Shown: in pieces, positions 27,426 through 35,495 of the stretch
Position numbering within the stretch: position 1 is the first letter of the stretch
How the letters are laid out: every line of letters starts with the position of its first letter
Assembly: GCA_021732415.1 (NCBI GenBank)
Contig: JAKFVC010000098.1
Span: forward strand, 1-38,843
Source of the DNA: Planctomycetaceae bacterium
GTDB lineage: Bacteria > Planctomycetota > Planctomycetia > Planctomycetales > Planctomycetaceae
Reading direction: 5' to 3'
DNA: 38,843 bases
Notes under the pieces: model-generated
Seen by the model: the letters and a program-made list of their open reading frames with translations, nothing else
Databases searched by the model: none
What the model was told of the DNA's origin: nothing
Translations under genes and position numbers: made by a program

Positions 27426-27818
27426 ATGAACTGGTACAACACCTTTAATGCCATTGAGGCTGGTCTGTGGGCCCTCGTGGCCCTCGTCATTCCGTTGCGA
27501 GTGACCTGCCTAACCTGGCAGCAACGGTACGGGGCACTCCTGGGTAGCCTGGCGTTCGCCGCGTTCGGCATCACTGACCTGCTGGAGATTGGCAAAGAGG
27601 GCTTTATCCCGCTCTGGCTCTGGGGATTCAAGATCGCATGTGGCTGCGGTATCCTGGCAGCTCGCTATACATGGCTGGGCTGGAACAAGTTCCGCTGGCG
27701 CGATCGCGAAGTTCTGTTTGGATTGTTTTGCCTGATCTCGGTCTGTGTACTGATCGTATTGCAAAGGTACAAAGAGGCTCTCATCATGCCAGCAACTTCT
27801 GTACGACGTTCCCACTGA
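27426..27818 (+). CDS. Small membrane protein of unknown function
   Basis: I do not recognise the family. The 130 residues contain three or four hydrophobic helices: about 8-27 (FNAIEAGLWALVALVIPLRV), 35-52 (YGALLGSLAFAAFGITDL), 58-80 and 98-112 (LFGLFCLISVCVLIVL). Trp-rich loops are followed by a short basic tail. It starts 48 bp after the DUF1501 gene and is probably cotranscribed. Its last 35 bp overlap the end of the convergent DUF1501 gene at 27784, so the C-terminal residues are coded on both strands. Confidence 0.7.
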   Translation: MNWYNTFNAIEAGLWALVALVIPLRVTCLTWQQRYGALLGSLAFAAFGITDLLEIGKEGFIPLWLWGFKIACGCGILAARYTWLGWNKFRWRDREVLFGLFCLISVCVLIVLQRYKEALIMPATSVRRSH

Positions 27819-29211
27819 TATCCGTCAATCGGAAATCACGCCCCTGGAAGCGATAGGTCAGCTTCTCATGGTTGATCCCTAGCAAATGCAACACGGTTGC
27901 CTGGAAGTCGTGGACATGAACCCCGTCCTGGACGACGTTGTAACCGAAATCATCGGTCTGACCGACGGTAACGCCCCCCTTGATGCCGCCGCCGGCCATC
28001 CAGATCGAATAGCACCGAGGATGGTGATCGCGGCCGTAACTGTCCCCCTTCAAGGCGCCCTGATTATATGTCGTGCGGCCGAACTCTCCGCCCCAGATGA
28101 CGAGAGTCTCATCCAGCATCCCTCGTTCCTTGAGGTCTTGAACGAGAGCCGCCGCGGCCTGATCGGTCTGACCGCATTGCTGACGCATGCGATTGGGCAA
28201 GTCGCCATGATGATCCCAATCGCGATGGTACAGCTGCACGAAACGAACACCCCGTTCGACCAGTCGCCGGGCCAGCAGGCAATTATTGGCGAACGAAGAC
28301 TTGCCCGGTTCCGCTCCGTATTTCTCTTGAACGCCCTTCGGCTCGGATGACAAGTCCATCAATTCCGGGACACTCATCTGCATCCGGTAGGCCAGCTCGT
28401 ACGAGTTGATCCGCGTCTGGATCTCGGGATCGGCCAGCGAATCAAACTTCAACTTGTTGAGTTCGTTGACTCCGTCGATGAGCGACTTTCGAGATTGCGC
28501 ATCGATCCCCGGTGGGTTCGAGAGATACAACACGGGATCCCCCTGCGACCGGAACTGCACCCCCTGATATTTACTCGGCAGAAATCCATTACTCCAGTAG
28601 CGTGAGACCACCGGCTGACCGCCGCTACCCGACAGCAGCACGATAAAATCAGGCAGATTCTTGTTTTCACTTCCCAGCCCATAAGACATCCACGAACCCA
28701 ATGTCGGCCGACCCGCCACGCCACTGCCGGTCTGAATAAAATTCACCGCCGGATCGTGATTGATCGGTTCCGTATGCATCGAGCGAATAATCGCGATGTC
28801 ATCAGCGATCTTGCCCGTGTGCGGCATCAGTTCGGTCAATTCCTGTCCCGATTGACCATGCTTAATGAACTTAAAACTGGATGCCGCGACAAGAAACTGC
28901 CCCTGATTGCGGGTCATCAGGGTGACTCGCTGCTGGCCGCGAACCGAGGCTGGCAATTCCTTGCCGTGCATTTCCGCCAGCTTGGGCTTCGGATCATACA
29001 AGTCGATATGTGACGGCCCGCCTGACATGAACAGGTAGATGACCCGCTTCGCCTTGGGAGCGAAATGCGGAATCGTGCCGTCGCCAGGGGCGGCAAACAG
29101 CTCCGGCTTCAACAACGACGCCAATGCCGCACTGCCCAGGCCGGCAGAAGTCCGGGTGAAAAAGCTGCGTCGCGTCTGGGCGAGATTTTCTTCTGCAGGC
29201 GAAGGAAACAT
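27784..29211 (-). CDS. DUF1501 protein, Tat-exported, paired with PSCyt1 protein
   Basis: The 475 residues begin with a Tat signal (QTRRSFFTRTSAGLGSAALASLL). Family motifs are GGPSHIDLYDPKP, ADDIAIIRSMHTEPINHDPA, RDWDHHGDLPNRM, GEFGRTTYNQG, GRDHHPRCYSIWMAGGGIKGG and the C-terminal INHEKLTYRFQGRDFRLTD. Residues around the active-site-like Asp and His positions are complete. The ATG at 29209-29211 has AGGGG nine bases upstream. It follows the 1075-residue PSCyt1 protein by 188 bp in the usual order of this gene pair. The 3' end overlaps the convergent small membrane-protein gene by 35 bp. Confidence 0.92.
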   Translation of the reverse strand: MFPSPAEENLAQTRRSFFTRTSAGLGSAALASLLKPELFAAPGDGTIPHFAPKAKRVIYLFMSGGPSHIDLYDPKPKLAEMHGKELPASVRGQQRVTLMTRNQGQFLVAASSFKFIKHGQSGQELTELMPHTGKIADDIAIIRSMHTEPINHDPAVNFIQTGSGVAGRPTLGSWMSYGLGSENKNLPDFIVLLSGSGGQPVVSRYWSNGFLPSKYQGVQFRSQGDPVLYLSNPPGIDAQSRKSLIDGVNELNKLKFDSLADPEIQTRINSYELAYRMQMSVPELMDLSSEPKGVQEKYGAEPGKSSFANNCLLARRLVERGVRFVQLYHRDWDHHGDLPNRMRQQCGQTDQAAAALVQDLKERGMLDETLVIWGGEFGRTTYNQGALKGDSYGRDHHPRCYSIWMAGGGIKGGVTVGQTDDFGYNVVQDGVHVHDFQATVLHLLGINHEKLTYRFQGRDFRLTDISGNVVQKLLA

Positions 29212-29300
29212 GAATTGAGCCCCTAACTTTTTTCACCTAATACGATTGAAGCATTTCAATGAAACTCGGCGGCTTCCAACTTCAAGCATCGCCTTTCTTA

Positions 29301-29359
29301 GTGTCCTTTGTGACCTTCTGTTCAAAAAGAGGATTGGAACAGAAGGTCACGAAGGGCAC
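29301..29359. repeat. Imperfect inverted repeat in the PSCyt1-DUF1501 gap
   Basis: Arms of 23 bases (29301-29323 and 29337-29359) pair with two mismatches around a 13-base loop; the inner 14 bp, GTGACCTTCTGTTC and its complement, are perfect. It could form an attenuating hairpin in the transcript between the two genes. Confidence 0.7.
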
Positions 29360-29399
29360 GAAGGAATTCAAGGACGGTCAAACAGCATCAATTGTCCGA

Positions 29400-32300
29400 T
29401 CATTCGCGGGAAATCGTCTCATCGAGATTCAACAACACATTACTGACGGCCGTCCATGCCGCGAGCTCCGGGACTGCCAACTGACTCGGCCGGGCGGCGC
29501 CACCATTGCTGACCAAGGCCACGGCTGCCACGTTATCAGCCTGGTACTTGCCGAGTTGCGCCGTATAAATTTTTTCGAGGACCACCAATTCCTGATCGCG
29601 CGGCGGTCGAGCCACACACAACCGGAAGGCATAAGCCAGCTTGTTCGGCACACTATCGCCCCCTTCCAGCATGACCCGCTGACCAAACACCCGCGCGGCT
29701 TCCACATAAACGGGGTCGTTGAGAGTCACGAGCGCTTGTAAAGGCGTATTCGTCCGCGGTCGGTCCACAGCACACGATTCTCGGGTGGGGGCGTCGAACA
29801 CCTGGAAGGAGGGGTAAAACGTCGTCCGTCGCCAAAAGGTATAGAGGCCGCGACGGTAGAGATCGGCGCCCGCACTCTGCTGCCATTTCCAGCGGCCTTT
29901 GTCCGAATAGTAGTCCGCCGGCTGGTAGGGATAAACACTTTTGCCGCCAAGCTCACGATTCAATAATCCGCTGATCGCCAGGGCGTTGTCACGGATCATC
30001 TCGGCCGGCAGGCGGAACCGTGCCCCATGTGCCAGCAAGCGATTAAACGGATCGCTCTCGATCACCTGGCCTTGCGGATTCGATGATTGGCGATAGGTCG
30101 CCGATGTGACGATCAGACGGATGATTTCTTTGACATTCCAGCGAGCAGCATTGGCGTTCGCCGGGACTTCCCCGGGGCTCGTCGCGCCACTTGACGGACT
30201 CATGAATTCCAGAGCCAGCCAGTCCAGCAATTCGGGATGAGTGGGGAATTCCCCTTGCGATCCAAAATCTTCCAGCGTCTTCACTAACCCCGTGCCGAAG
30301 AACTGCTTCCAATAGCGATTGACCGTGACGCGCGCGGTCAATGGATTCTCTTTGTCCACTAACCAATAAGCGAGCCCCAATCGATTTGCTGGTTTGTCGA
30401 CAGGCATGGGGGGCAAGATCGAGGGCACGTTCGGAGTGACCGCATCACCGGGCGTCTGGTAGTTGCCGCGCATCAGGACGAACGCGCCGCGGGGCTTGGC
30501 CATTTCGGTCATGACCATCGTCGTGGTAATCGCCGCAGTCGTCTTCGTCTCCAGGGTCTTCAACTCGTCAAACTGCTTGTTGATCGGATCAAACACGTCT
30601 CGCGACTTCGAATAGATATAGCGAACGAAGTGATTGCGGATCTCCAGCTTCTGAGCGTCGGTCCGTTTGTCTGCAGCAATCTTCAGCAAGTCCAGAATGG
30701 GAGCCGCCAACTTGGTGGGAGGATTGGGCGGCCCCAGTTCGAACTTCTCCCACGCCACCAAGGATTCTTCCGGCAGGGGGGCTTGCGGCGTACGCGTGGC
30801 AATTCCTGCCTTATCCCAGTGAATCTTGCCATCCACCTGCGTGAAGGCCATGCCGTTGACCATCGTTCCTGGAATCAGGCCGATCGCTTTGGCATCGACC
30901 TCCAGACGAACCCAACCACCAACTGTCGGCACGGGCCCCATCGGCAGACGACTCGCAGTTCCATTCGCCCCCCACGTTACTAAGTCTTCACCCCAGTAGG
31001 CTCGATGCTCCCACGATCCATCATTGAACTGCAACATGACGGTCTTGGGAGGCGTCGCCGGATCAATGAAGAGGTAGGCGAACAGTTTATCACCCTCACC
31101 AATCTTCAAGCCCCCAGCAGCTCCCGTGAAATAATGCTGACTGAGCCCCTTGGCCGTCCGGGTATGGGCGAACTTGCGGCTGAAGACTTGAACGGCGGGT
31201 TGCTCGGCCCATTGCCAGGATTTTTCGGCTTCGTTTCCCTGCGGAGCAGCTCCTGTCGGCAAGGCATCGTCGACCCACACATAATCACGAAACTCAGTCG
31301 AAGCCGAAGGCGGGGCTTCGTCCAGATTGACCTTCGCCAGTTCCTGGACCAGCCGAGCATCCAGCTCGGTCATTTTCGTTTTCGTTTGCTCGAGAGTCGC
31401 AGTTTGCTCCATCGTCGGAAACGACAACAAAGGGGGCAGGGCGATGTCGTGCCCCTGGGCTCCACGCTCGCCGTCGACACTATTGAAGAACGCAAACAGG
31501 GAATAGAAATCCTTCTGCGACAGCGGATCGTATTTGTGATCGTGACACTCGGCACATGCCATTGTCATTCCCAGGTAAACTGTCGACAGCGTGCTGGTCC
31601 GATCGACCGCGTACTTGACGAGGTACTCTTCCGGATCGGCGCCCCCTTCTTCGTTATAGGTCACATTGCGGCTGAATCCGGTCGCGGTCTGTTGTTCGGG
31701 GGTGGCATTCGGCAGCAAGTCACCCGCAATCTGTGCGATGGTAAATTCATCAAACGGCATGTTCGAGTTGAACGCATTAATCACCCACTCGCGATACTTC
31801 CACATGGAGCGATCACTGTCGTTTTCATACCCGTTCGTATCGCCATAGCGAGAAAGATCAAGCCATTCCTGGGCCATCCGTTCCCCAAAGTGCGGGGACG
31901 ACAGCAGCCGATCGACAACCTTTTCATAGGCATCGGGGCTCGGGTCATTGACGAATTGATCCACGTCTTGAATCGTCGGCGGGAGTCCCGTCAGATCGAG
32001 AGTCAGCCGGCGGATTAACGTCAAGCGGTCCGCTTCGGGTGCCGGCTTGGATCCCGCCTTCTCGAGGCGATGCAAAATAAAATAGTCGATGGCGGTGCGC
32101 GGCCAGGCTCGATTTTGGATCTCCGGAAACACGGGCCGTTGCGGTTTGATATACGACCAGTGCAGCTTGTAGTCAGCGCCTTGCTGGATCCATTGCTGCA
32201 GCAGTTCGATTTCCTGCGGAGTCAGCTTCTTGTTCGCATCAGGAGGCGGCATGACCTGCGTCGGATCTGTCGAGGTAATCCTTGCGATTAACTCGCTCGC

Positions 32301-32627
32301 GGCCGGTTGCCCGGGAACGATGGCCTTATCGCCCGACACCGCCGGCATCAACGCCGCGTCTCGCAGATCCAGTCGCAAACCACCTTTACGCACCTTCTCA
32401 TCTGGACCGTGGCATTTGAAGCAATGATTGGACAGGATCGGCCGGATATGACGACTATAATCCAGTGCGGGAGTTCCGCTCGCCGGAGCAGGAGTCTCTG
32501 CGGCAGACACCAGCGATGCGCCCCAGACCACCAGCACGCAACCACAGAGGGCGCCGGCTCGAACGACGGATGTCCAAAATCGAGTCCACAAATCGCAACG
32601 GGTCAATCGAGGTGTGACAAGCCGCAT
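29400..32627 (-). CDS. PSCyt1-DUF1549-DUF1553 protein
   Basis: This is the second cytochrome-domain protein, 1075 residues. A signal peptide comes first (VVRAGALCGCVLVVWGASLVSAAE, about 21-44). PSCyt1 carries CFKCH (69-73) and the closing VMPPPDANKKLTPQEIELLQQWI. DUF1549 (about 175-370) has LDLTGLPPTIQDVDQF, SRYGDTNGYEND and a second CxxCH, CAECH (358-362). A beta-rich insertion lies at about 440-600. DUF1553 takes the C-terminus (RLGLAYWLVDKENPLTARV, NRYWKQFFGTGLV, FPTHPELLDWLA, SATYRQSSNPQ). I start at the ATG at 32625-32627; its Shine-Dalgarno (AGGA about 13 upstream) is poor, and an in-frame TTG at 32693 would add 22 residues. It pairs with the DUF1501 gene downstream. Confidence 0.9.
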   Translation of the reverse strand: MRLVTPRLTRCDLWTRFWTSVVRAGALCGCVLVVWGASLVSAAETPAPASGTPALDYSRHIRPILSNHCFKCHGPDEKVRKGGLRLDLRDAALMPAVSGDKAIVPGQPAASELIARITSTDPTQVMPPPDANKKLTPQEIELLQQWIQQGADYKLHWSYIKPQRPVFPEIQNRAWPRTAIDYFILHRLEKAGSKPAPEADRLTLIRRLTLDLTGLPPTIQDVDQFVNDPSPDAYEKVVDRLLSSPHFGERMAQEWLDLSRYGDTNGYENDSDRSMWKYREWVINAFNSNMPFDEFTIAQIAGDLLPNATPEQQTATGFSRNVTYNEEGGADPEEYLVKYAVDRTSTLSTVYLGMTMACAECHDHKYDPLSQKDFYSLFAFFNSVDGERGAQGHDIALPPLLSFPTMEQTATLEQTKTKMTELDARLVQELAKVNLDEAPPSASTEFRDYVWVDDALPTGAAPQGNEAEKSWQWAEQPAVQVFSRKFAHTRTAKGLSQHYFTGAAGGLKIGEGDKLFAYLFIDPATPPKTVMLQFNDGSWEHRAYWGEDLVTWGANGTASRLPMGPVPTVGGWVRLEVDAKAIGLIPGTMVNGMAFTQVDGKIHWDKAGIATRTPQAPLPEESLVAWEKFELGPPNPPTKLAAPILDLLKIAADKRTDAQKLEIRNHFVRYIYSKSRDVFDPINKQFDELKTLETKTTAAITTTMVMTEMAKPRGAFVLMRGNYQTPGDAVTPNVPSILPPMPVDKPANRLGLAYWLVDKENPLTARVTVNRYWKQFFGTGLVKTLEDFGSQGEFPTHPELLDWLALEFMSPSSGATSPGEVPANANAARWNVKEIIRLIVTSATYRQSSNPQGQVIESDPFNRLLAHGARFRLPAEMIRDNALAISGLLNRELGGKSVYPYQPADYYSDKGRWKWQQSAGADLYRRGLYTFWRRTTFYPSFQVFDAPTRESCAVDRPRTNTPLQALVTLNDPVYVEAARVFGQRVMLEGGDSVPNKLAYAFRLCVARPPRDQELVVLEKIYTAQLGKYQADNVAAVALVSNGGAARPSQLAVPELAAWTAVSNVLLNLDETISRE

Positions 32628-33144
32628 CACGAGGAAGATCCTGAATATGGAGTGAGGATTCTCAACGATTTGTCTGCTTGATTTGCGAGACAATCCCAGG
32701 CGGCGCTTTGGAATCGCACTTTTTGCTCCTTGGGAAAGGAGTCCGCAAACAAACCGGCTCTAGCAGTCTACTCCCTCATCCGACACCGATCAATCTTCTT
32801 TGATGCACGATCACCAGCAATAGGCAAGTTTGCGCACAGACCGAAATCGTCAAACTTCGCTCTATCGCATTGGCATCTCAGGGTCAGCATAGCCTCCCGT
32901 TCGAGGGCGCACATCGCATCCCACATATTGCCAAACCGCAAACGGCTCATGGTCTTGCGAAAATCGGAACTGTCTGAACAAGCGAAAACGCTGGGCTTTT
33001 TCGCATCCCGTTTTTGTGGGCAGGCAGCGGAGATGCGATAAAGGATGTCATTTGCAGCCCATTGCCTTTGTTCTTTTTACCGGGTTCCGCGGACCGGCCA
33101 CTGAAAAAGGTCGGGATGCCGGCCGAGATACGTATACATATGCG
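32628..33144. other. Gene-free region upstream of the PSCyt1 gene
   Basis: Open frames here are short, lack Shine-Dalgarno sites and show no recognisable family. The part next to 32627 should hold the promoter of the minus-strand pair, but I cannot assign boxes with confidence. Confidence 0.4.
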
Positions 33145-33258
33145 CAAAGAGTTCAAAGAGTTCAAAGAGTTCAAAGAGTTCAAAGAGTTCAAAGAGTTCA
33201 AAGAGTTCAAAGAGTTCAAAGAGTTCAAAGAGTTCAAAGAGTTCAAAGAGTTCAAAGA
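33145..33258. repeat. 9-bp minisatellite, 12.7 perfect tandem copies
   Basis: The unit CAAAGAGTT repeats without a single change from 33145 to 33258 (12 full units plus CAAAGA). The unit has no stop codon in any of six frames, so long false open frames cross it on both strands (EFK and VQR on plus; LFE and LNS on minus). Decayed units continue at about 33370-33410 and 33525-33535, which suggests an older, longer array. It is not a CRISPR: there are no spacers. Confidence 0.97.
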
Positions 33259-33287
33259 AGTCACGCCCTAACAATCCAGATCCGCCC

Positions 33288-33347
33288 CCCCGTGGCAGAC
33301 GCTGCCAGCGTCTGTGCCCGCCGACGCCACCAGCATCGGCCACGGGC
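33288..33347. repeat. Decayed copy of the GTGGCAGACGCTGCCAGC hairpin repeat
   Basis: The left arm 33288-33309 is identical over 22 bases to 22432-22453. The right arm (about 33322-33347) has several substitutions, so the hairpin is partly broken. Confidence 0.8.
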
Positions 33348-33426
33348 GCACTGGGGACTTTGGGCGTTCGAAGGGTTCAAAGAAGTCGAAGAGTTCAAAG
33401 ATGGCACAAAGCTCGCGAGTGTCGTC

Positions 33427-33468
33427 GACGCTGGCAGCAGCGGCCACGTGGCGGACGCTGCCAGCGTC
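33427..33468. repeat. Third, rearranged copy of the same hairpin family
   Basis: GACGCTGGCAGC (33427-33438) is the reverse complement of 33457-33468. The order of the arms is turned inside out relative to the copy at 22432. Nothing further is recognisable up to the cupin gene. Confidence 0.6.
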
Positions 33469-33672
33469 CGCGAAATCTTCGGGCAGGAGACCACACGGAT
33501 CAACAACAATGACGGACAGCAACGATTTCAAAGATGGCGCGGTATGACACGCGGGGGCAATTTGTCAGAGCATTTCACTCAGTGATTGACCAGCAGAGAA
33601 GGCCTTACCACAATGCACTGAGTCACTGCCAACTAGTTCAATCAGGGCTCAACGTTCCGAGGGAGGCGCTTC

Positions 33673-34035
33673 ATGACCACTGACCCCCAAGCCGGCTACG
33701 CCATGAACACCAATGAAATTCCGTGGCTCGAACGGTTCAACGAACGACTCGGCTGCGCGCTATTCCGCAAAGAGCTCTACGAAGATCCAGACAACGGAAT
33801 GCTGATCCGGTTGGTGCGATATCCCGCTGGCATTATCAACCCGGGCCATACCCATCCCTGCGGCCACGGCATGTTCGTGCTCGAAGGCACGCTGGTAACG
33901 CACCGCGGTTCCTTTGGACCCGGCGGATTCGTCTGGTTCCCGGAGGGGGAAGTCATGGAGCACGGCGCGAGCGCTGACGGCGATGTAACCGTCGTGTTTA
34001 TTACCAATAAAGCATTTCGGCTCGATTACGTCTAA
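33673..34035 (+). CDS. Small cupin-domain protein
   Basis: A single-domain cupin of 120 residues, probably a metal-binding cytoplasmic protein; the substrate is unknown. Motif 1 is NPGHTHPCGHGMFVLEG, with metal-ligand candidates H59, H61 and H65. Motif 2 is GGFVWFPEGEVMEHGA, with H97. It resembles ChrR-like or small-molecule-sensing cupins. ATG 33673 has an excellent GGAGG six bases upstream (33662-33666). It is a lone gene between a repeat-rich region and a large nested hairpin. Confidence 0.85.
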   Translation: MTTDPQAGYAMNTNEIPWLERFNERLGCALFRKELYEDPDNGMLIRLVRYPAGIINPGHTHPCGHGMFVLEGTLVTHRGSFGPGGFVWFPEGEVMEHGASADGDVTVVFITNKAFRLDYV

Positions 34036-34097
34036 ATTGCGTAACGCTTTCGGAATAGCATGAGATCCACTTATTCGTGTTATCCCGGAGGGATTAA

Positions 34098-34265
34098 AGA
34101 GAGTAGCCGGTGGTTGAGCGCAGCGACACCACCGGTGAGTAGCATTCAGTGTTTTCGACCCTGAAGGGGTCGCAGAGCAACGTTTCTGCGACCCCTTCAG
34201 GGTCGGAATTCATTCGTGTAACCGTTTCCGGTGGTGTCGCTGCGCTCAACCACCGGCTACTCTCT
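34098..34265. repeat. Nested inverted repeats: 38-bp outer and 21-bp inner arms, both perfect
   Basis: The outer arms (34098-34135, 34228-34265) and inner arms (34156-34176, 34185-34205) are perfect reverse complements sharing nearly one centre, so the RNA would fold into a long interrupted hairpin with an 8-base loop. Two more small dyads flank it: 34082-34094 and 34268-34282 (GACCCC-TCC-GGGGTC). The motif GACCC...GGGGTC recurs in the inner arms and the right-hand dyad. The rest of the 34036-34566 gap holds no gene I can support. Confidence 0.92.
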
Positions 34266-34566
34266 GCGACCCCTCCGGGGTCAAATCCTGACGGTTTGAC
34301 CCGTAATGAAATCCATGGATTAGACGAAACGGTCCATGTCCCGCGCCATCCGCCTAAAGGGCTACTAGAACGCAGCCGTCCCCGACCTGATTGGCAACCG
34401 CTCATACTGCTCGCTGCGCTAGCGATTCACGGGTTGCGATTCGATCGAACTCTTTGAGCAACGATGGAATCAAGCTAAAAAGGGCACCGCGGAATGCCAC
34501 TTGCACCTCTAATACTTTCCTGACTTACATTGTGTGCTTTACAAGTTCGGAAGGGTATTGATTTCC

Positions 34567-34767
34567 ATGATTCTGAAAATCGTACTGATGCCGGCAGCGA
34601 CAGGCGGATTCACCGTGTCGGTTCCGCGGCTGCCGGGGTGTATCGCCGAAGGTGAAACTCACGATCAGGCATTGGCCAATATCCGGGACGCGATCGAGTT
34701 GTACCTGGAAATGGACGAGGATCTCCCGATTGCCAGTGATGCGCACATCGAAGAGATCAGTATTTGA
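34567..34767 (+). CDS. HicB-like (UPF0150) protein without a HicA partner
   Basis: The 66 residues match the HicB/UPF0150 core: [48 protein letters not shown]. In toxin-antitoxin loci the HicB antitoxin neutralises the HicA mRNA interferase, but no HicA-like frame exists on either side and no C-terminal DNA-binding domain is present. Many HicB-like proteins of this length are orphans. I use ATG 34567 (GGAAGG about 13 upstream); an in-frame GTG at 34534 adds 11 residues. The next gene starts 35 bp downstream, so cotranscription is likely. Confidence 0.8.
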   Translation: MILKIVLMPAATGGFTVSVPRLPGCIAEGETHDQALANIRDAIELYLEMDEDLPIASDAHIEEISI

Positions 34768-34802
34768 CGCCGCGGAAACGCGCTGGATGCATCGGGATCG
34801 CA

Positions 34803-35162
34803 ATGGGTGGAAAACTACGAGAAATCGTGCTCGATTTAGGGATCGATAAGATCCAACGGCACATCTTTTTGTGTGCCGATGCATCGAAGCCCAAATGTTG
34901 CCATCGAGGCGACAGTCTGGAGTCTTGGGAATACCTGAAGAGACGGCTGAAGGAGCTCAAGCTCACGGGAAACGGGATCTACCGCACGAAAGCCAACTGC
35001 CTCCAAGTGTGCGAGAAGGGGCCGATCGCGGTCGTCTATCCGGATCAGGTCTGGTATCACTCATGCACGCCCAAGGTGCTGGAGCAGATCATTCAACAAC
35101 ACCTCATTGGTGGCCAGCCTGTCGAAGAATACCGCATCGACACTCGCCCTGAAGGGCCGTGA
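34803..35162 (+). CDS. Thioredoxin-like [2Fe-2S] ferredoxin
   Basis: This is a NuoE/Aquifex-type [2Fe-2S] ferredoxin of 119 residues, a cytoplasmic electron carrier. Cluster ligand candidates are C24, C33 (or C32), C66 and C70. The 32-residue gap before C66 and the CLQVC pair match the family, while the first gap is shorter than usual (C24-x8-C33). [30 protein letters not shown] is the standard C-terminal half. I start at ATG 34803 (GGGA seven bases upstream); an in-frame TTG at 34764 overlapping the HicB stop is possible. Redox partners are not evident in the window. Confidence 0.9.
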   Translation: MGGKLREIVLDLGIDKIQRHIFLCADASKPKCCHRGDSLESWEYLKRRLKELKLTGNGIYRTKANCLQVCEKGPIAVVYPDQVWYHSCTPKVLEQIIQQHLIGGQPVEEYRIDTRPEGP

Positions 35163-35198
35163 AATCCATCACCCAAAGTCAAAACAGAAGGCCATATC

Positions 35199-35399
35199 AT
35201 GATCAGTCCAATTCCCACGCCTGATGAAGGCGCGCCTGTCGATGTCGACGAACCTTTTGATGAGGCTGTCGTCGCTGACGGCGATACCGATCAGGTCACG
35301 CATGCTCAAGAGAACCAAGACGAGTTCGACGATCCGCGTGAAAATGTGCGGAACGCACCCGAAGAGAGCGAAATCGAAAAACATGTTGAGAAGCCTTGA
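35199..35399 (+). CDS. Small acidic protein of unknown function
   Basis: I do not recognise it. The 66 residues are strongly acidic (many Asp and Glu, few hydrophobics) and probably disordered. ATG 35199 has AGAAGG eight bases upstream, which supports translation. It starts 36 bp after the ferredoxin gene and ends near the convergent terminator of the slipin gene. Confidence 0.6.
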   Translation: MISPIPTPDEGAPVDVDEPFDEAVVADGDTDQVTHAQENQDEFDDPRENVRNAPEESEIEKHVEKP

Positions 35400-35418
35400 G
35401 AGGGATCGGGCACGGTTT

Positions 35419-35464
35419 AAAAAAAAAAACGCGGCGAACCAGCTTACGCCAGCCCGCCGCGTTT
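35419..35464 (-). terminator. Strong intrinsic terminator of the slipin gene
   Basis: AAACGCGGCG and CGCCGCGTTT form a 10-bp stem (35427-35436 with 35455-35464). On the minus strand it is followed by an 11-T run (35429-35419). It also lies downstream of the plus-strand acidic-protein gene and may stop that transcript too. Confidence 0.92.
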
Positions 35465-35495
35465 CATTCTAAATCACACACTGCGATCACGCGGA

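Noticed and set aside
33145-33258. CRISPR array
   Set aside because: Units are 9 bp, identical and contiguous with no spacers, and no cas gene is near.
33014-33343. Protein genes with EFK (plus) or LFE (minus) repeats
   Set aside because: The 9-bp unit has no stop in any frame, so open frames arise by necessity; none has a Shine-Dalgarno or a non-repeat domain.
34149-34457. Possible HicA toxin upstream of the HicB-like gene
   Set aside because: The frame runs through the nested inverted repeat and shows no HicA motif (no dsRNA-binding-like core with catalytic His).
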